Assembly: GCA_023014365.1 (NCBI GenBank)
Contig: JAEBUN010000026.1
Span: 558,001 to 622,000, forward strand
From: Lepiota brunneoincarnata
Taxonomy: Eukaryota; Basidiomycota; Agaricomycetes; Agaricales; Agaricaceae
DNA: 64,000 nucleotides
Direction: 5' to 3'
Part shown: one piece after another, positions 32,400-44,041 of the stretch
How the letters are laid out: every line of letters starts with the position of its first letter
How positions within the stretch are numbered: position 1 is the first letter of the stretch
Position numbers and translations under genes: made by a program
Notes under the pieces: generated by a model
What the model was told of the DNA's origin: nothing
Database searches by the model: none
What the model saw: only the letters and a program-made list of their open reading frames with translations

Positions 32400-33690
32400 T
32401 GTCTACAGCCGCTCGTGGTTCGTTTTCCTACACACATGGTCGCCCTAGCCCTTCGAATCACTCACCCCTTCCTCTGGTGTTCCAGAACCCCAACTAGCAA
32501 CGCTCTTTAGGTCGTTGCCCCTTCAAGGATTTGACCGTTGATGGCAAGGAGTCTGTCCACCTATCTTGCCCACTCTTGTCGACTCACCCCTCCACTAGTG
32601 GGCTCTACCAACATCACGCTTGGATATCCATTTGACCCATGCTCTAAGGGTGCGCACGCTTGTAGCCAGTAGCACCTCCCAAATTGGATAGGAGCTTCTG
32701 ACTGAACGAGCAGATCAAATCGCGCTTCCCAATGCACCGCAGCCCCACGTATATGACCTTGCGCTCTTCATCCCAGCTACGTTCGACAGTCCGACGGAGA
32801 GTGTCTTTGTGAGTGCCACGAATTTGTTACGCGCAGGGAGTTTGCCCCCGAGACGTGAGTAAAACCAGTCTGTAGCGAATTCTCCAGCTCATGCAGTATC
32901 CCAGGTATACCCAGGTCAAGGCCGTCCACATCAACATTGGCGCGTAGTTCTGATTGAGCCTAGGAGTCACTAAGTACTTAACGGAAAATATGATATATCG
33001 GCTCGTTCAATAAGAATATGCGTGAGAGAAGTGATCTGCTTAAGGGTAGGCTTAATCAATACGGTTGAAAAGCCGCTATGATCCCATCACCGTTCTATCC
33101 CTCCTTTCCCTCCCTTCCTCCACGACCCAACCTGAAGTCTCCCGTCGCCCACCAAATCCCGATCGGTGCCAATGCATAGTTCTATGCATACAGTCCGATG
33201 AGTCTCTGCATCACTCCATTGCTCTGCACTTGTCAAGCCATCAGAACTACCCATCACTGGGCTAGATCTTCTGCGCACTGACCCGATGCACCATGGACCC
33301 CCCCCTCCCGAGGAGTGTAAACACTCGCGGGTACACATGTCAATGTACTTGACTTGTGTATACTAGTAGCACTCATTGGATTCGCGCTATGCCCCCTGGA
33401 CGTGTAGTGCTGTTCAATGTATGCTCGATGACTAAGCGCTGTGCACGACCATCAGATCACCGCGTGGGCACCAGCGTTCGCGCGTCGGTGTCCGACGTAT
33501 TATCTGCCAGAGATTCATCTCGGCATACGGTTGGTTTTAACGGCTTGCATGGTCATCAGATCCTGCTTTGGCTGCGACGTTCCCTCGTCTGCGCCTTATA
33601 TGCACAGAGCACCTTCTCACTCGGCATACGAAGGGTTTTGGTGGCTCGCATTTGGAGACGGGTTATCGGGGCTTCTCGTCTCCTCCCCCT
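32400..33690. other. Intergenic, no gene recognised
   Basis: Open frames are short and Ser/Cys/Arg-rich without motifs. A perfect palindrome GAGTGTAAACACTC lies at about 33,315. An imperfect inverted repeat ACACATGTCAA / TTGACTTGTGT follows at about 33,333-33,360. No target duplication was found. Confidence 0.4.
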
Positions 33691-33947
33691 TTTACACAAA
33701 TATATATATATTGTTCATCCCAGGTCCACATGGAAGTCTTGTGAGACACCCCAATCGCTGAATTTTGATCCACATCCGTGACAGATTTTGCAAACACAAT
33801 CCCCGCCAACGATGGCTCGTTGTCATCTCTCTTGAGTGAATTTTATGAGACTCGGCCGCCACTAACGATTTAGACACTTGCAGCCAATGCTCACAACCAC
33901 TCCCAGGTCCAGTCCCATCCCTCATAGCACGCGAAACCGAACTCAGT

Positions 33948-35173
33948 TCAAAACTGACCTGATACCGTCGTACCCGACTCGACTGTCGTATCTGTTTTTT
34001 CGGTTGAGCTACTATAGTGATGGCGCTGATTGAGAAGGATCATGAAGCAGTTGCTGTAGCTGTTTATGATGGCGTTATGTCAGTTATCAATCCCGCATGT
34101 GATAAGAGAGAGGGTGGCTAACCGTTTTTCGAGGAGGTACCCGCTATTGAGTCAGGAATGATAGATTGAGATGTCGAAGGACATGACGAGGAAAGGTATT
34201 GCCCACCCGGGTTGGTAGATGGTTGTCACCTATAACAGTGGTAGGTTTGAAATTCATTCAAGTGTGCTCAAAACGTTTTGATAATGTACAGGAGGAGCAA
34301 TTGGTTTGACGGAGGATATGATAACATTTTTTCAATGGCCATGGCTAGCTGAAGGTTAGATTACGAAGGAACTGAGGGGTGAATAGGGTAAATCTTCACT
34401 GGCTTCATAACTGTGATCGTGTTGGTTTTGAGTGTGATTGTTAATAGTCGTATGATTTTCTTTCCAGTCGTTGGCCGGATTGAAGTGGAGTCGCGCCCCG
34501 CGCGTAATAGCTGTAGGATCTTTTTGTAATTTACCGGAAAGGTCAGGGAGGTGGGACGTATGATGTAGGCCATACAGCTCGCAATCGTCATGTCCGTCAC
34601 TGCAGTACCAATACCAAAAACCCATAGCTACACATTGAGAGTTAGTGATTGCGAGGTCTGAAAGTTTTCGGGGAAAAAGGCAACCATGATCGGAACACGG
34701 TAGTTCTCATCCAGATTGAGTATACTTTTCAGCGTAGAGTCCTATTAGGACCCTCAGTGATCAGCACACCCGGGAGCGGGGGAAGATCGAACTGACTCTG
34801 AGATGCCAACTGCGAGTCCGCAAGCAGCAGCAACAGGTGCGATCTACCATCCATCCATCCCCACAGAGGCCCATCAGCTTGGATCTGCAGCAACCAGTGG
34901 GGAATCGACCCACGAAAGCTGTTAATGTGGGTATAGCTTTCCACTGACCCAAGACCCAGATTCTCCAGCAGTACGCGAACCAGTAGAGGAGGTCTTCCGT
35001 TGTTAGCACCGATTGAACTGTATCCAGGAGGAAAATTAAAAAAAGTTATTTTTACGTACTTGGGCCTCAGGAGACGTTAGCTAAGCGAAATAAGTTTTTT
35101 GAGGACGGGTGTTAGGTACCTATTATTTTGATAGCGGTTTTGTCGTTGCTAGAGTACAGCAAGTAGAGACTTG
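33948..35173 (-). pseudogene. DUF6534 copy, truncated and internally deleted
   Basis: Reading down from 35173, exon 4 is present (YLLYSSNDKTAIKII). The next exon shows TTEDLLYWFAY joined directly to CWRIWVLGQW. About 100 nt present in the intact gene between these motifs are missing. Later pieces include GTAVTDMTIASCMAYII and SNCFMILLNQRHHY, with a stop at 33948. Exons 1-3 are absent; homology ends where the small element at 35174 begins. Confidence 0.7.
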
Positions 35174-35382
35174 CACTGTGAGACCAGATGCGTGGAAAAT
35201 TACGTCAGAAATCGTAGGGATTCCCAGCAAATTATTAAAGAATTAGGACCCATTTCTGAAAAAACAACACTATCTATTGGGATTCTCATTACATCTATTA
35301 GCCTCCTAAAAATGACACTATATAATGGGATTCTCGCTTGCTGTTTTCTGACGTAAATTACTATGTGTTTGGTCTCACAGTG
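35174..35382. mobile_element. CACTA-like MITE
   Basis: A 209-bp element begins CACTGTGAGACCA and ends TGGTCTCACAGTG. The complementarity extends inward imperfectly to ACGTCAGAAA on each side (terminal inverted repeat about 13 bp perfect, about 38 bp imperfect). It is flanked by TTG on both sides. CACTG/CACTA termini with a 3-bp duplication are typical of the CACTA (EnSpm) superfamily. No coding capacity. Confidence 0.7.
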
Positions 35383-35870
35383 TTGGGTAACAAGCACTGC
35401 CCATATGCGACTAAGCCCTGCTTTGGGATGATTAGTACAAGGCTCAATGGCCAAAGGAAGTGTATTTTAGCGATGAAATGAGCATTCTCCGAGACCGCGG
35501 ATGATCCGGAAACTACGCACTCCCAGGATACGAGGAAATAGGTGTTCTCTTCGACTCCCTAGCACCGAAATAATACATTTGCCCACAGCATGGTCTCTCC
35601 CAAACTGATACTTGAATCATCTGTGGCGCAAAATAATCATGTACCCGACACTGCCGGAGGCTGACACAGATAAGCTTGGGCGGCCCACCGCGCCTGTGTA
35701 ATATGTCCATAGCATCGTAATCCGCTATGGGGTGCTGAGAGGCCCTACGTCACCCACCCAAACTCACAATGCTCGATTGAGGTAATGAGGCTGAAGCAAG
35801 CGCGCCTACCAATAGTTTATAAAATGGCATCTAGGGTTAGAAAATAATTGATCCCTCTTCGACGAATTTA
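35383..35870. other. Intergenic
   Basis: No homology to the DUF6534 gene continues past the MITE. No gene or repeat is recognised up to the next DUF6534 start. Confidence 0.4.
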
Positions 35871-37565
35871 ATGAATCAGTCACTAGCAATTCTGGTTCCG
35901 AAAAACCAAGGAGCAAGTGTGATGTGAGTGTTACTTTTAAATCCATACCAATCCCAATATTTCAACGATCGTTTTAGTACGGGTCCGGTGGTACGTCTAC
36001 ACATGTCATTCAGTGCCGTCCGTCAGCCTGAGGGGATTGGCCCCCTCAGATACCTGACCTTGATTCACTTGGCAGCTCGTGGGGACAAGTCTGAATTGGT
36101 TCCTTTATGGAATACTCTTAGTCCAATATGGTGCGGGGGCAGCATCAACTCAGCGCACTATGATTCCTGACAGAATGGATGTGGCCGACAGTCCTCTATT
36201 TGCTATACTCCCGCAACGACAAAACTGCTATCAAGGCCATAGGTCCGATATCCTGATCTTCAAAGTCGTGTTTATCTAACTAACATTATTCAATGGCCTT
36301 CCCGTGACGAAGTGCACATCATTTTCCTCCTCAGTACAGTTCAGACGGTCCTAGCGATGGATGACCCTCTTCTTCTGGTTCGCATACAGTTTTGGCGATC
36401 CCGCAAAGTTATATGAGCACCACCTCTCCGCTATAAATATACCAATACTCGACGCTGTAATAGCGTTCCTGGTACAGATGGTATATTGCTGGAGAATCTG
36501 GGTGCTAAGCCGATGGAGAGTTATACCCGCATTCACAGCTTTCGTAAGTTAACTGATACTTGTCCCTATTGAATCGAGCCTATAAACCCTCTGGGGTATG
36601 AGTAGATCGCATTTGTAGCTGCTGCCTGCGGACTCGGAGTTGGTATAAAGGTAAGTCCACTTCCCATTCATCATCCTCGGGTACTGAGGCCCTGAACAGA
36701 AATTTACGCTGAAAAGTGCACTTGTTTCAAACGAGAGTTACCGCGTTCCAATCATGGTACCTCTCGAAACCCTTCCACAAGGCTTCTTCGTGGTCACTAA
36801 CTCTCTACACGTAGCTATGGCTTATTGGTAGTGCGGTGTCAGACATTGCGATCGCGAGCAGTATGGCTTACATTGTATGCTCCATCGTCTTGTGTCCCCT
36901 TCGTATGCTGAAGAAAATCCTAGTTACTCCGTGCGGAAAAAAGATACTGCTCTAATCCGGTCGGTAACTGGAAGGAAAATCATGCGAGTGCTGACAATCA
37001 TACTCGAAACAAATGCGCTCACAGGTAAGTGGCGCCAGTCGAAGTTTTCTCCTTTGATCCTTCCCCAATCCAATTTACAGCTGCCCTGGCCATCGAAATC
37101 GTTGTCCTATACTTCATCAAATCAGTCGCACCTCCGGTACGTACCCGACAATTTCTAGCACAGCTAAATGACCTGAAGCACCACCACCGCAGGTGTCACG
37201 CGTCTCCTTTCCTGGGTGGGCAATATCTTTCCCCATCATGTACTTGCGATATCTCTAACAGTATGTTTGAAACCATCTCCGGTGCAACAGAGGATACCTC
37301 CTCGGGAAACTGTCAATTATTCTTCCCCTACCATTAGCTACAAGAGCCACGATCTGACGTAACAAGCAGGTACAGCAACTGCTTTATGATCTTACTCAAT
37401 CAGCGCCACCATCACAGAAGCTCCGCAGACAATGCCTATCCGTCAGTCGAGCTGGGTACCGCTCATGGTCTTGAATTGAGGTTGAATACGGTTCCCTGTA
37501 CAGCAGAGGATGGGGATATGGATGGGCCTAGGAACGGCTGTGAACATCAGCTCCTAAGTGCCTGG
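35871..37565 (+). pseudogene. DUF6534 copy with frameshift
   Basis: The ATG at 35871 gives MNQSLAILVPKNQGA. The microexon TACGGGTCCGGTG (35978-35990) is intact and LVGTSLNWFLYGILLVQY follows. In the fifth exon an extra C near 36366 breaks the frame between AMDD and LFFWFAY. Downstream exons remain readable: QMVYCWRIWVLSRW, AFVAAACGLGVGIK, LWLIGSAVSDIAIASSMAY, SNCFMILLNQRHHHR. Except for this and some later disorder it is nearly complete, so decay is recent, or the base is a sequence error. Confidence 0.7.
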
Positions 37566-37789
37566 ATTAGTTAGTGCCAGCCGAATTCGGAGTTCCATTT
37601 GACGGGAGAGGAAATATGGGCCAGACGTCGTTAGCTCAGACTGTGTTTGCGAGATCCGCCGCATGTGTCGATACACCATCCGAGGCATGAGTATATATTC
37701 AGTGCCTGTGTTCGAGCTGTTTTTCTTCGGGAGCTTTGTGCACCATCGTAGAGGTGGCTATCCGGCTGCTCACGTGACCGAGCCAACCA

Positions 37790-39480
37790 CCTCTCCATAA
37801 TGAACCTCGGACGAACCTCAACAAACATCAGTACAACGATGTTCCGCAGGGGGCGAGAGCAACGCAAGATTGTGATATTGATTTCCCGCTTTGTCGCCGA
37901 TTATCCTAGTGTGCCTCTCCTCTGGATCGTCGCGAGCCGCTCGGAGCCCCACTTGAAGAACGCATTTTGCGTGAGGAGATGGAACCAATTTATTGAAAGG
38001 AGGAGGTGCCTATCGACTCTGACGATGCATGCAAGGACGTTGAGTTGTACCTGCGGAAGAGCTTTCAGGAAATCAAGGAGAACTACCCAAAATCGTTCGG
38101 AGGCGAATCAATGCCCCCCGGAGGGCTAGTTCCTGATGATCACGACGGCAGCTTCTGGGTTGTTCGCTTTCGCTAGCACAGATGCCCGGTTTATAGACGA
38201 TCCAAGAGCAGGGGCATCCTATCTCTCAGTTGGAACAAGTGTTTGACGCTATTGACAAAACCAAGAACTCTTTAAAGTCGAGCGGGAAGCCAGTAAGCCG
38301 GTTCCGTACTCTCGACGTATTGCACATGCGCATATTCTCAGCAATTCCGGAAGGTGTATTTCCGACGACCAAGCGTATCCTCAGCCTACGCATCAACTTC
38401 AGTGGGGCTAAGCTCGCTTGGCTCTCCAATTTCCTTGGACTTGCCCAATTCGACGTATACGGGGCACTCCTGGGACACCCATTCAGTCGTCCGCATCCCA
38501 CCACCTGAATCGGCTGAGACTGAATGGGTAGATATTTATCACGCCTCGTTTGTCGACTATCTGCGGGATCGGGCGTATTTTCGGTGACTTCGCTAGACGA
38601 ATGTCGCGGGTGTGATGTGTGCATCGTGCGCCAAGCGACCCATTTCAGCTTGGCTAGGCTTCCCATTGTTAACCCCGCATATGACACCGATATGCCCGTA
38701 CCATCTGTTATCAAAGGTCCATCAGACTCACCTGCTTCTGGCATCATTTTATCTTGGCCGGTCCAGGATGCCGGAGGGATCCAGACATCCCCGTATGGGG
38801 ACGCGCTCCCACATATGACTGCAGGGCTTACCTTTCTCCCGGAAGATGTGGCGCACCAGGAACTGTCTATGAATTTTATCAAGTTGGACTTCCAAAATCC
38901 TTCCGCATGTGTTCATTGCATGGTACCAAACAAAGGTATGTTTGACCCGAAATTTGAGAATATCTGGTTCCAAACCGCAATCTAGTGACGGCTTCGCGAG
39001 CAAATGGTTCGTTACAGGTTCATGGACCCAATATCAATCTATGCCGTGCAGGCTTCACAGATGAACGTGGAGGACGTCACTCACGTTTGTTGTGAGCGGG
39101 TTCAAGGTGATGTAGAGCCCCTGGTTTTGATCTTGTGGGCTACTTTCGGCAATACGGTTCCCGAAGGCCCTTCGGTAGAGTGAGCTCGGTATCCAACATC
39201 ATTTGAGGGATGCAATAATTCCTGACCATCTACAGTACGATTTTGGTATGGGCCTTTTGCGTTCAGAATCAATGGCTCAGGTATCGCTCGACCTAGATTA
39301 CCTGCAAAGAAATTGGCCCTTTCCCACGGCCACCCTTTCTCAGTTGGCTCAAAGGATGTGAGGGCGCGGTGACCCCAGATATCGAGATATGGCATTATGT
39401 CATACCATGCCAGAGCCCCGATGACCTGGTAACCCTGCCTATAGGACACATTTGTGTATTCAGCTTTGTATGGATGTCAG
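37790..39480 (+). pseudogene. Family-2 NACHT NLR relic, P-loop missing
   Basis: It begins inside the NACHT domain: VADYPSVPLLWIVASRSEPHL, then (other frame) DACKDVELYLRKSFQEIKEN. Next comes LEQVFDAIDKTKNSL and LDVLHMRIFSAIPEGVF. After another frame change it reads ETEWVDIYHASFVDYLRD, a typical end of the NLR helical region. The C-terminal part follows (SGIILSWPVQDAG, HMTAGLTFLPEDVAHQELSM). The Walker A half is missing and frames change at least three times. It complements the copy at 26,362, which keeps the P-loop but lost this part. Confidence 0.7.
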
Positions 39481-39799
39481 TGGGAGTAATCTTCTCGGGT
39501 TGGATCAGCTGTCTCTGGGCACCGTGCATCTTGCCACTCAAATGGGAGGACTACAGGCCAGGGATTCACGTCCTCGAGCATGCTGAGATCCCCGAATTGA
39601 TCGGTTATGTAAATGTATTACTGCAGCCCTGTAAACCCCCGCTCCACCGCACGAACCTGGAGGTCTAAAGAAGTTCCCATGGCATCCATACCTATTCCTG
39701 TTTCACTCCCCACCCCTCTTGCGTTATGTCTGTCCTATAAGTGTTATTTAGGCCACTGCTTCCCTCCGCCGCCTTTGCAACTCATTTCCTGTGGCCATC

Positions 39800-41037
39800 A
39801 TGACTGAAGTGCTCACAAGACAGTACACCACTGGTCCGTTCTGCGTGTTATGCTTCGCCTGTTCTTTTACTGACCCTCATCAGCCGGTGGCCTTGCACTG
39901 CTGATATATGATCAAGTTCTAACCTGGGACAATGAGGTGAAGTACATCTGGAAGTACGCACCGACTCCATTTCGTCTTGAATATTTTACCAAGTAGCCGG
40001 GTGCAGAAGCTCGGAATGGACTCTCAAGCTCACCTTCTTTATTGCTCGCTACTGGACACTGATCACCCAGATGTAAGCGCTTATTCCCTCTGTCATATAA
40101 CCGCCATGGTGCTCATCGGCTCAGCATTAACCTCATCTGCACCCACCCCGTCGTGTTAGAAAAACGGATGATAGCGTGTCACTCTTGGTTCGCATTCCAG
40201 ACAACCTCCTTTTCATTGCTAGTGGGCAATTTTGAGTTGACAACCATGTTACGAGGCAAGCCCGTCGTCGTCCAAGCTCGATGTTCATGACCTAGGCTAA
40301 AACGTAACTGAACCAGTTTATGCATTATATGAGCGCAACTTGACGATGGGTGTCGTTCTAACTTCATGGTTTTTTCTATCCAGGGGTGTGAGCATTTGGA
40401 GTGGAAACGTATTTGTCCAGAGCTTGGAGGTCGATCGAAATTGCATAATGATCAGAGCGCCAACAGCTACGATGAACTTCAGGCAAGTGTTCTCCCAGCG
40501 CTATGGTTGGATTAATGTGATTTTTTCGAATAGCATCCTACTCGTGTTGAATCAATGGACGTTGTGGTGTTTGACAAACTCCAAGTATCGCGATGCTGCT
40601 CGACCTGGCTGGTCCCAAAATCCTATCGTGCGCCTTGTAATGCGTGATAGCTCATGGAGTTGTCTTTCGCTAAGCGGTAATTCCAGCCCTCTTACCCCTG
40701 TCACAAGATCTCATATAACCCGGCTAACGGTTAACAGTCCTTGTGATCGCCCCTCTCCCATATTCTCTTTACGTTCAGCCGCTGGGCCATATCATGTACA
40801 GGTGAGCTGGGTAGAACCCCTTTTAGGAGCGGGGACGAACAGTGGTTGATTTTATCAGCCTTATGGCCTCCGTTCTTTCGATAATGGTACGGAAAAGTCC
40901 CCTGATCTGCGAAGCACACTGATGCTATGTTTTCGGTTTGATAGACATGCAGGATGATTCTCAATATGCGTAGCCTCAAGGGTTCTGAATACACTTCAGG
41001 TCCTGTGTTTACGACAGATGCCATCGCGATGGACTGA
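39800..41037 (+). CDS. DUF6533-family seven-transmembrane protein, copy C
   Basis: Eight exons (39800-39833, 39884-39953, 40007-40072, 40125-40255, 40317-40482, 40534-40676, 40738-40801, 40953-41037) total 759 nt and give 252 residues without a stop. Exon lengths are identical to copies A and B. Motifs: ALLIYDQVLTWDNEVKYIW, SSEWTLKLTFFIARYWTL, RVYALYERN, IVRLVMRDSSWS, HIMYRMILNMRS. Introns 4 and 5 have GCAAGC and GCAAGT donors. It lies inverted relative to copies A and B, beside a family-2 NLR relic. Confidence 0.85.
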
Positions 41038-41339
41038 GGCCATCGTGCGCCGTATATATACCATAAAGGCTTCTACCCCTCCTTGGATTTGTATGCTGCC
41101 AAGCCATTTCCACTTCGGGGTAGAGACAAGACATAGGGCATATAATTATGTGCATGTACTTCAACGAGTAAAGAACGCGCACTCGATCGCACCATCAAAG
41201 GAATCGAAACCCTCACGCTCTCCATCCGACTCCCTAACCAATACCCCCGCGCTTGCTTATATCCTACCCTGAAAGTACTCGAAGAATCAGGCATGTGGCA
41301 AATCACCCGAGGCCACTGAAGGCTAAGAGTTCCTTTGAG

Positions 41340-41640
41340 GTCAACTTGCTCACAGCTGGTTCCTGACTTGCCCAGCATCTTCTCGACGAGTTCCTTAAGC
41401 CAATTTCGCTTTGCATCTCCTGTCATGTGGTTGGGATGATCCTTTGGTCCCTCAGTAAGCTTATGTGCCTCTCTGGTCTAGGTGGTTTAGGATAAAATCC
41501 CCGCAAACGCCTTTACAATACGGTATATTCTTGAATAACTTGCCGACCTCCTTTGCAATCTTTGATATGGTATCGGTTAGGTTAACGGTGGTGGTGATTC
41601 CTGAGGTCATTGAGGTCTCATCAAGCATTCCATTTTCCCA
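41340..41640 (-). pseudogene. NB-ARC NLR N-terminal fragment
   Basis: VNLTDTISKIAKEVGKLFKN on the minus strand is nearly the same as the N-domain of the relic at 5504. The next exon is still detectable in another frame around 41,390. The rest of the NLR is missing. The fragment lies between DUF6533 copies C and D. Confidence 0.6.
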
Positions 41641-42258
41641 GTGATACATGGCCTCTTGTTCGTCGAATATAGCCAACCATAGCACCCGAGGCCACAGAAG
41701 GGCTGGGTGTCCTGAACCTCTTTTGAGTCCAACTTCACCACGGGATGGCCATTTGAGTGCCCGAGGGAGCAAATTGGGAGCCGAGAAGCATCATATATTG
41801 AAAGCTCCGCTTGTTATCGTTGATCACAGACTCGTTAGGAAGCGAATCTAAGTGACATTGGGCGCAGCCCCTCCCCTGTGGTGTTGGACTTGGTCTTGCA
41901 ATGTCGGGATAACAAATATCGTGCGGTAGTATCCAATCGACGACTCACGACCATCAACCAGCCGATGTGCCTTATACATACCGAATTGGATTCTGCGATG
42001 ATCCTGGTGTTCCATACAATGTTCGATAAGGATAACGGAACTAACAACAGTGTGAAATATAGTGCATGACGACGAGGGGAGAGGGGCCAGAGGGAGAACA
42101 AGAAATTCCTGAACATTAGACCTCTAACACTCTCAGAATTTGTATGCTGCTAAGCAATTTCGGTGTTTAGAAAGGACATGGCACCTATAATAATATATTG
42201 AAGAATACCCGTTCGGCTACATTACGAAAGGGATCGGAGCCCCCATAAGCCCCTGATA
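41641..42258. other. Intergenic
   Basis: Duplicated flank of the DUF6533 and NLR units (for example GGCCTCGGGTG near 41,690, as at the window start). No gene is seen. Confidence 0.4.
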
Positions 42259-43505
42259 TCAGTCCATCGCGATAATATCTGTTGAAAACTCTGGACTTGA
42301 AGTGTTCCCAGAAATGTCAAGACTGCGTATGTTGAGAATCACCCTACACGTCTGTTACATCAAAATCAAACCAGTGCACTTCATAGATCAGAGAGTGCCT
42401 CCATACTATGATTGAAAGGGTTGAAACCATAAGGCTGCTAGAATGAGCTCCTGTTCGCTCCCGCTCATAGGAGAGGTCCTAACTCACCTGTACATGATGT
42501 GGCCCAGCTGCTTGACGAAAAGAGAATATGGGAGGGGGGCGATCGCGATAACTGCTCTCAACCAAGTGATATGAACTCCAGTGATAGGGGAAAGAGGAGG
42601 GGAGTTACCGCTTAGCGAAAGAAAGCTCCATGAACCATCACGCATTATCCGGCGTACGATGGCGTTTCGGGACCAGCCTTGCCGAGTGGCGTCGCGATAT
42701 TTGTAACTTGTTAGACCCCACAGCGTACATTGGTTCAAAAAAATCAAAATACTATCTTGAAAGTTGCATTAATCCGATCACAGAATAACACGAAAACCCA
42801 CCTAAAGTTCGTCGTCGCTGCCGGTGTCTTGGCCAGAATACATTTTGGATCGAGCTCCATTCCCTGTACAATCATATTTCCGCTCCAGATGCTTATACCT
42901 ACGGATACAAGAAACCACGATGTAAGAAAAACACCCATTTTCAAGCCGCGGTCATATAATGCATAAACTGCAGTAATGTTTAGCCGGATGTCAGGTCAGG
43001 TGCCAGCACATGTCAGTATCGACCCTGGGCAACAGACTTGCCTCGTAACATGAGTGTCAAGTCAAAATTACACAACAACATCGTGACGGAACTTGTTTGG
43101 AATGCGAACCAAGAATGGCAGCCCATCATCTGCATCTCTAACATGGGGGGGTGGGTATAGATGAGATTGATGCTGAGCCATTGTGTGTCATCAGAGCGGT
43201 CATGGACGGAAGGGGCATCTACCTACACTTGGGTGACCAGTGCCCAGTAGCGGGCAAGGAAGAAGGTGAGCTTGAGAGTCCATCCTCCCGAGCTCCTGCA
43301 CACGAACACTGGATCAGTGGTCCAGAGGGAAATAAAGTAGCACGGTGTTCACCTCCAGATATGCTTCATTTCGCTGTCCCAGGTTAGGATTTGATCGTAC
43401 ATCATTAGTGCCAGGCCAGCAACTGGATGAGGGTCCATGAAGAGGCAGGTCAAGCATGGGCATGGGCAGACCTTGAGTATACTGTCTTATGAGCACTTCA
43501 GCCAT
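42259..43505 (-). CDS. DUF6533-family seven-transmembrane protein, copy D
   Basis: Eight exons (43505-43472, 43422-43353, 43295-43227, 43172-43042, 42967-42802, 42751-42609, 42551-42488, 42343-42259) total 762 nt, 253 residues. It is the most divergent of the four. The signature reads LALMMYDQILTWDSEMKHIW. There is one extra codon in exon 3 (SSGGWTLKLTFFLARYW). RVYALYDRG and RRIMRDGSWSFLSL follow. Intron 4 keeps the GC donor, but intron 5 uses GTGGGT. The C-terminus ends STDIIAMD. The intact frame despite divergence suggests selection. Confidence 0.85.
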
Positions 43506-44041
43506 GATGACTGCAGGAGAGGTTGAAAAGGTAGTAAAGGGATGTACTGGCCTAAATAACGCATTGCTATTCATCTCCGCGTGAGAAGACGACGAGTGGA
43601 CAAGACAGAAGAGCAAGAACGGTGCGCGAGGCACCATGGAAACTTCTGTCGTCCTCGAGATGTAGTGGGGTGTATATACCAATTATCCGAGGTTGAATTG
43701 ATACATTGACATAACCAGTCCTGTGGATTGGGACCCGTGAGCGGGGAATCCGGGGCATCCGAGGCAAGTGCGAATTTAACTGCCGATTACGGACTAAGCG
43801 CCTAGCACCCGTAAATCGGGGCAAATGTCCCTGGTTAATCAAGAGCCAGCTTACTCGAGGAAGTAATGGTTGCTATTCAGTTCTGTTCTCTGTGTGAGTT
43901 CTCTCCACCGTTCCAGTTATGCGTTTAAATTGGCTGGCCGTAATTCCTCCATGCCTGCCAAGTCCGCCACCGCAGCTACTTATTAAGCATTGTCATTGAG
44001 TGACAGAGTAATTGTGACATCAAATCACATGACCATACGCG
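43506..44041. other. Upstream flank of DUF6533 copy D
   Basis: Partly homologous to the flanks of the other copies (ACCATGGAAACTTCTGT near 43,635). It then changes to the unique sequence that precedes the helicase. No gene is seen. Confidence 0.4.

Noticed and set aside
33300..33365. Palindromes near 33,315 and 33,333 as ends of a mobile element
   Set aside because: The palindromes are short and adjacent, with no target duplication or matching partner; more likely a local hairpin.
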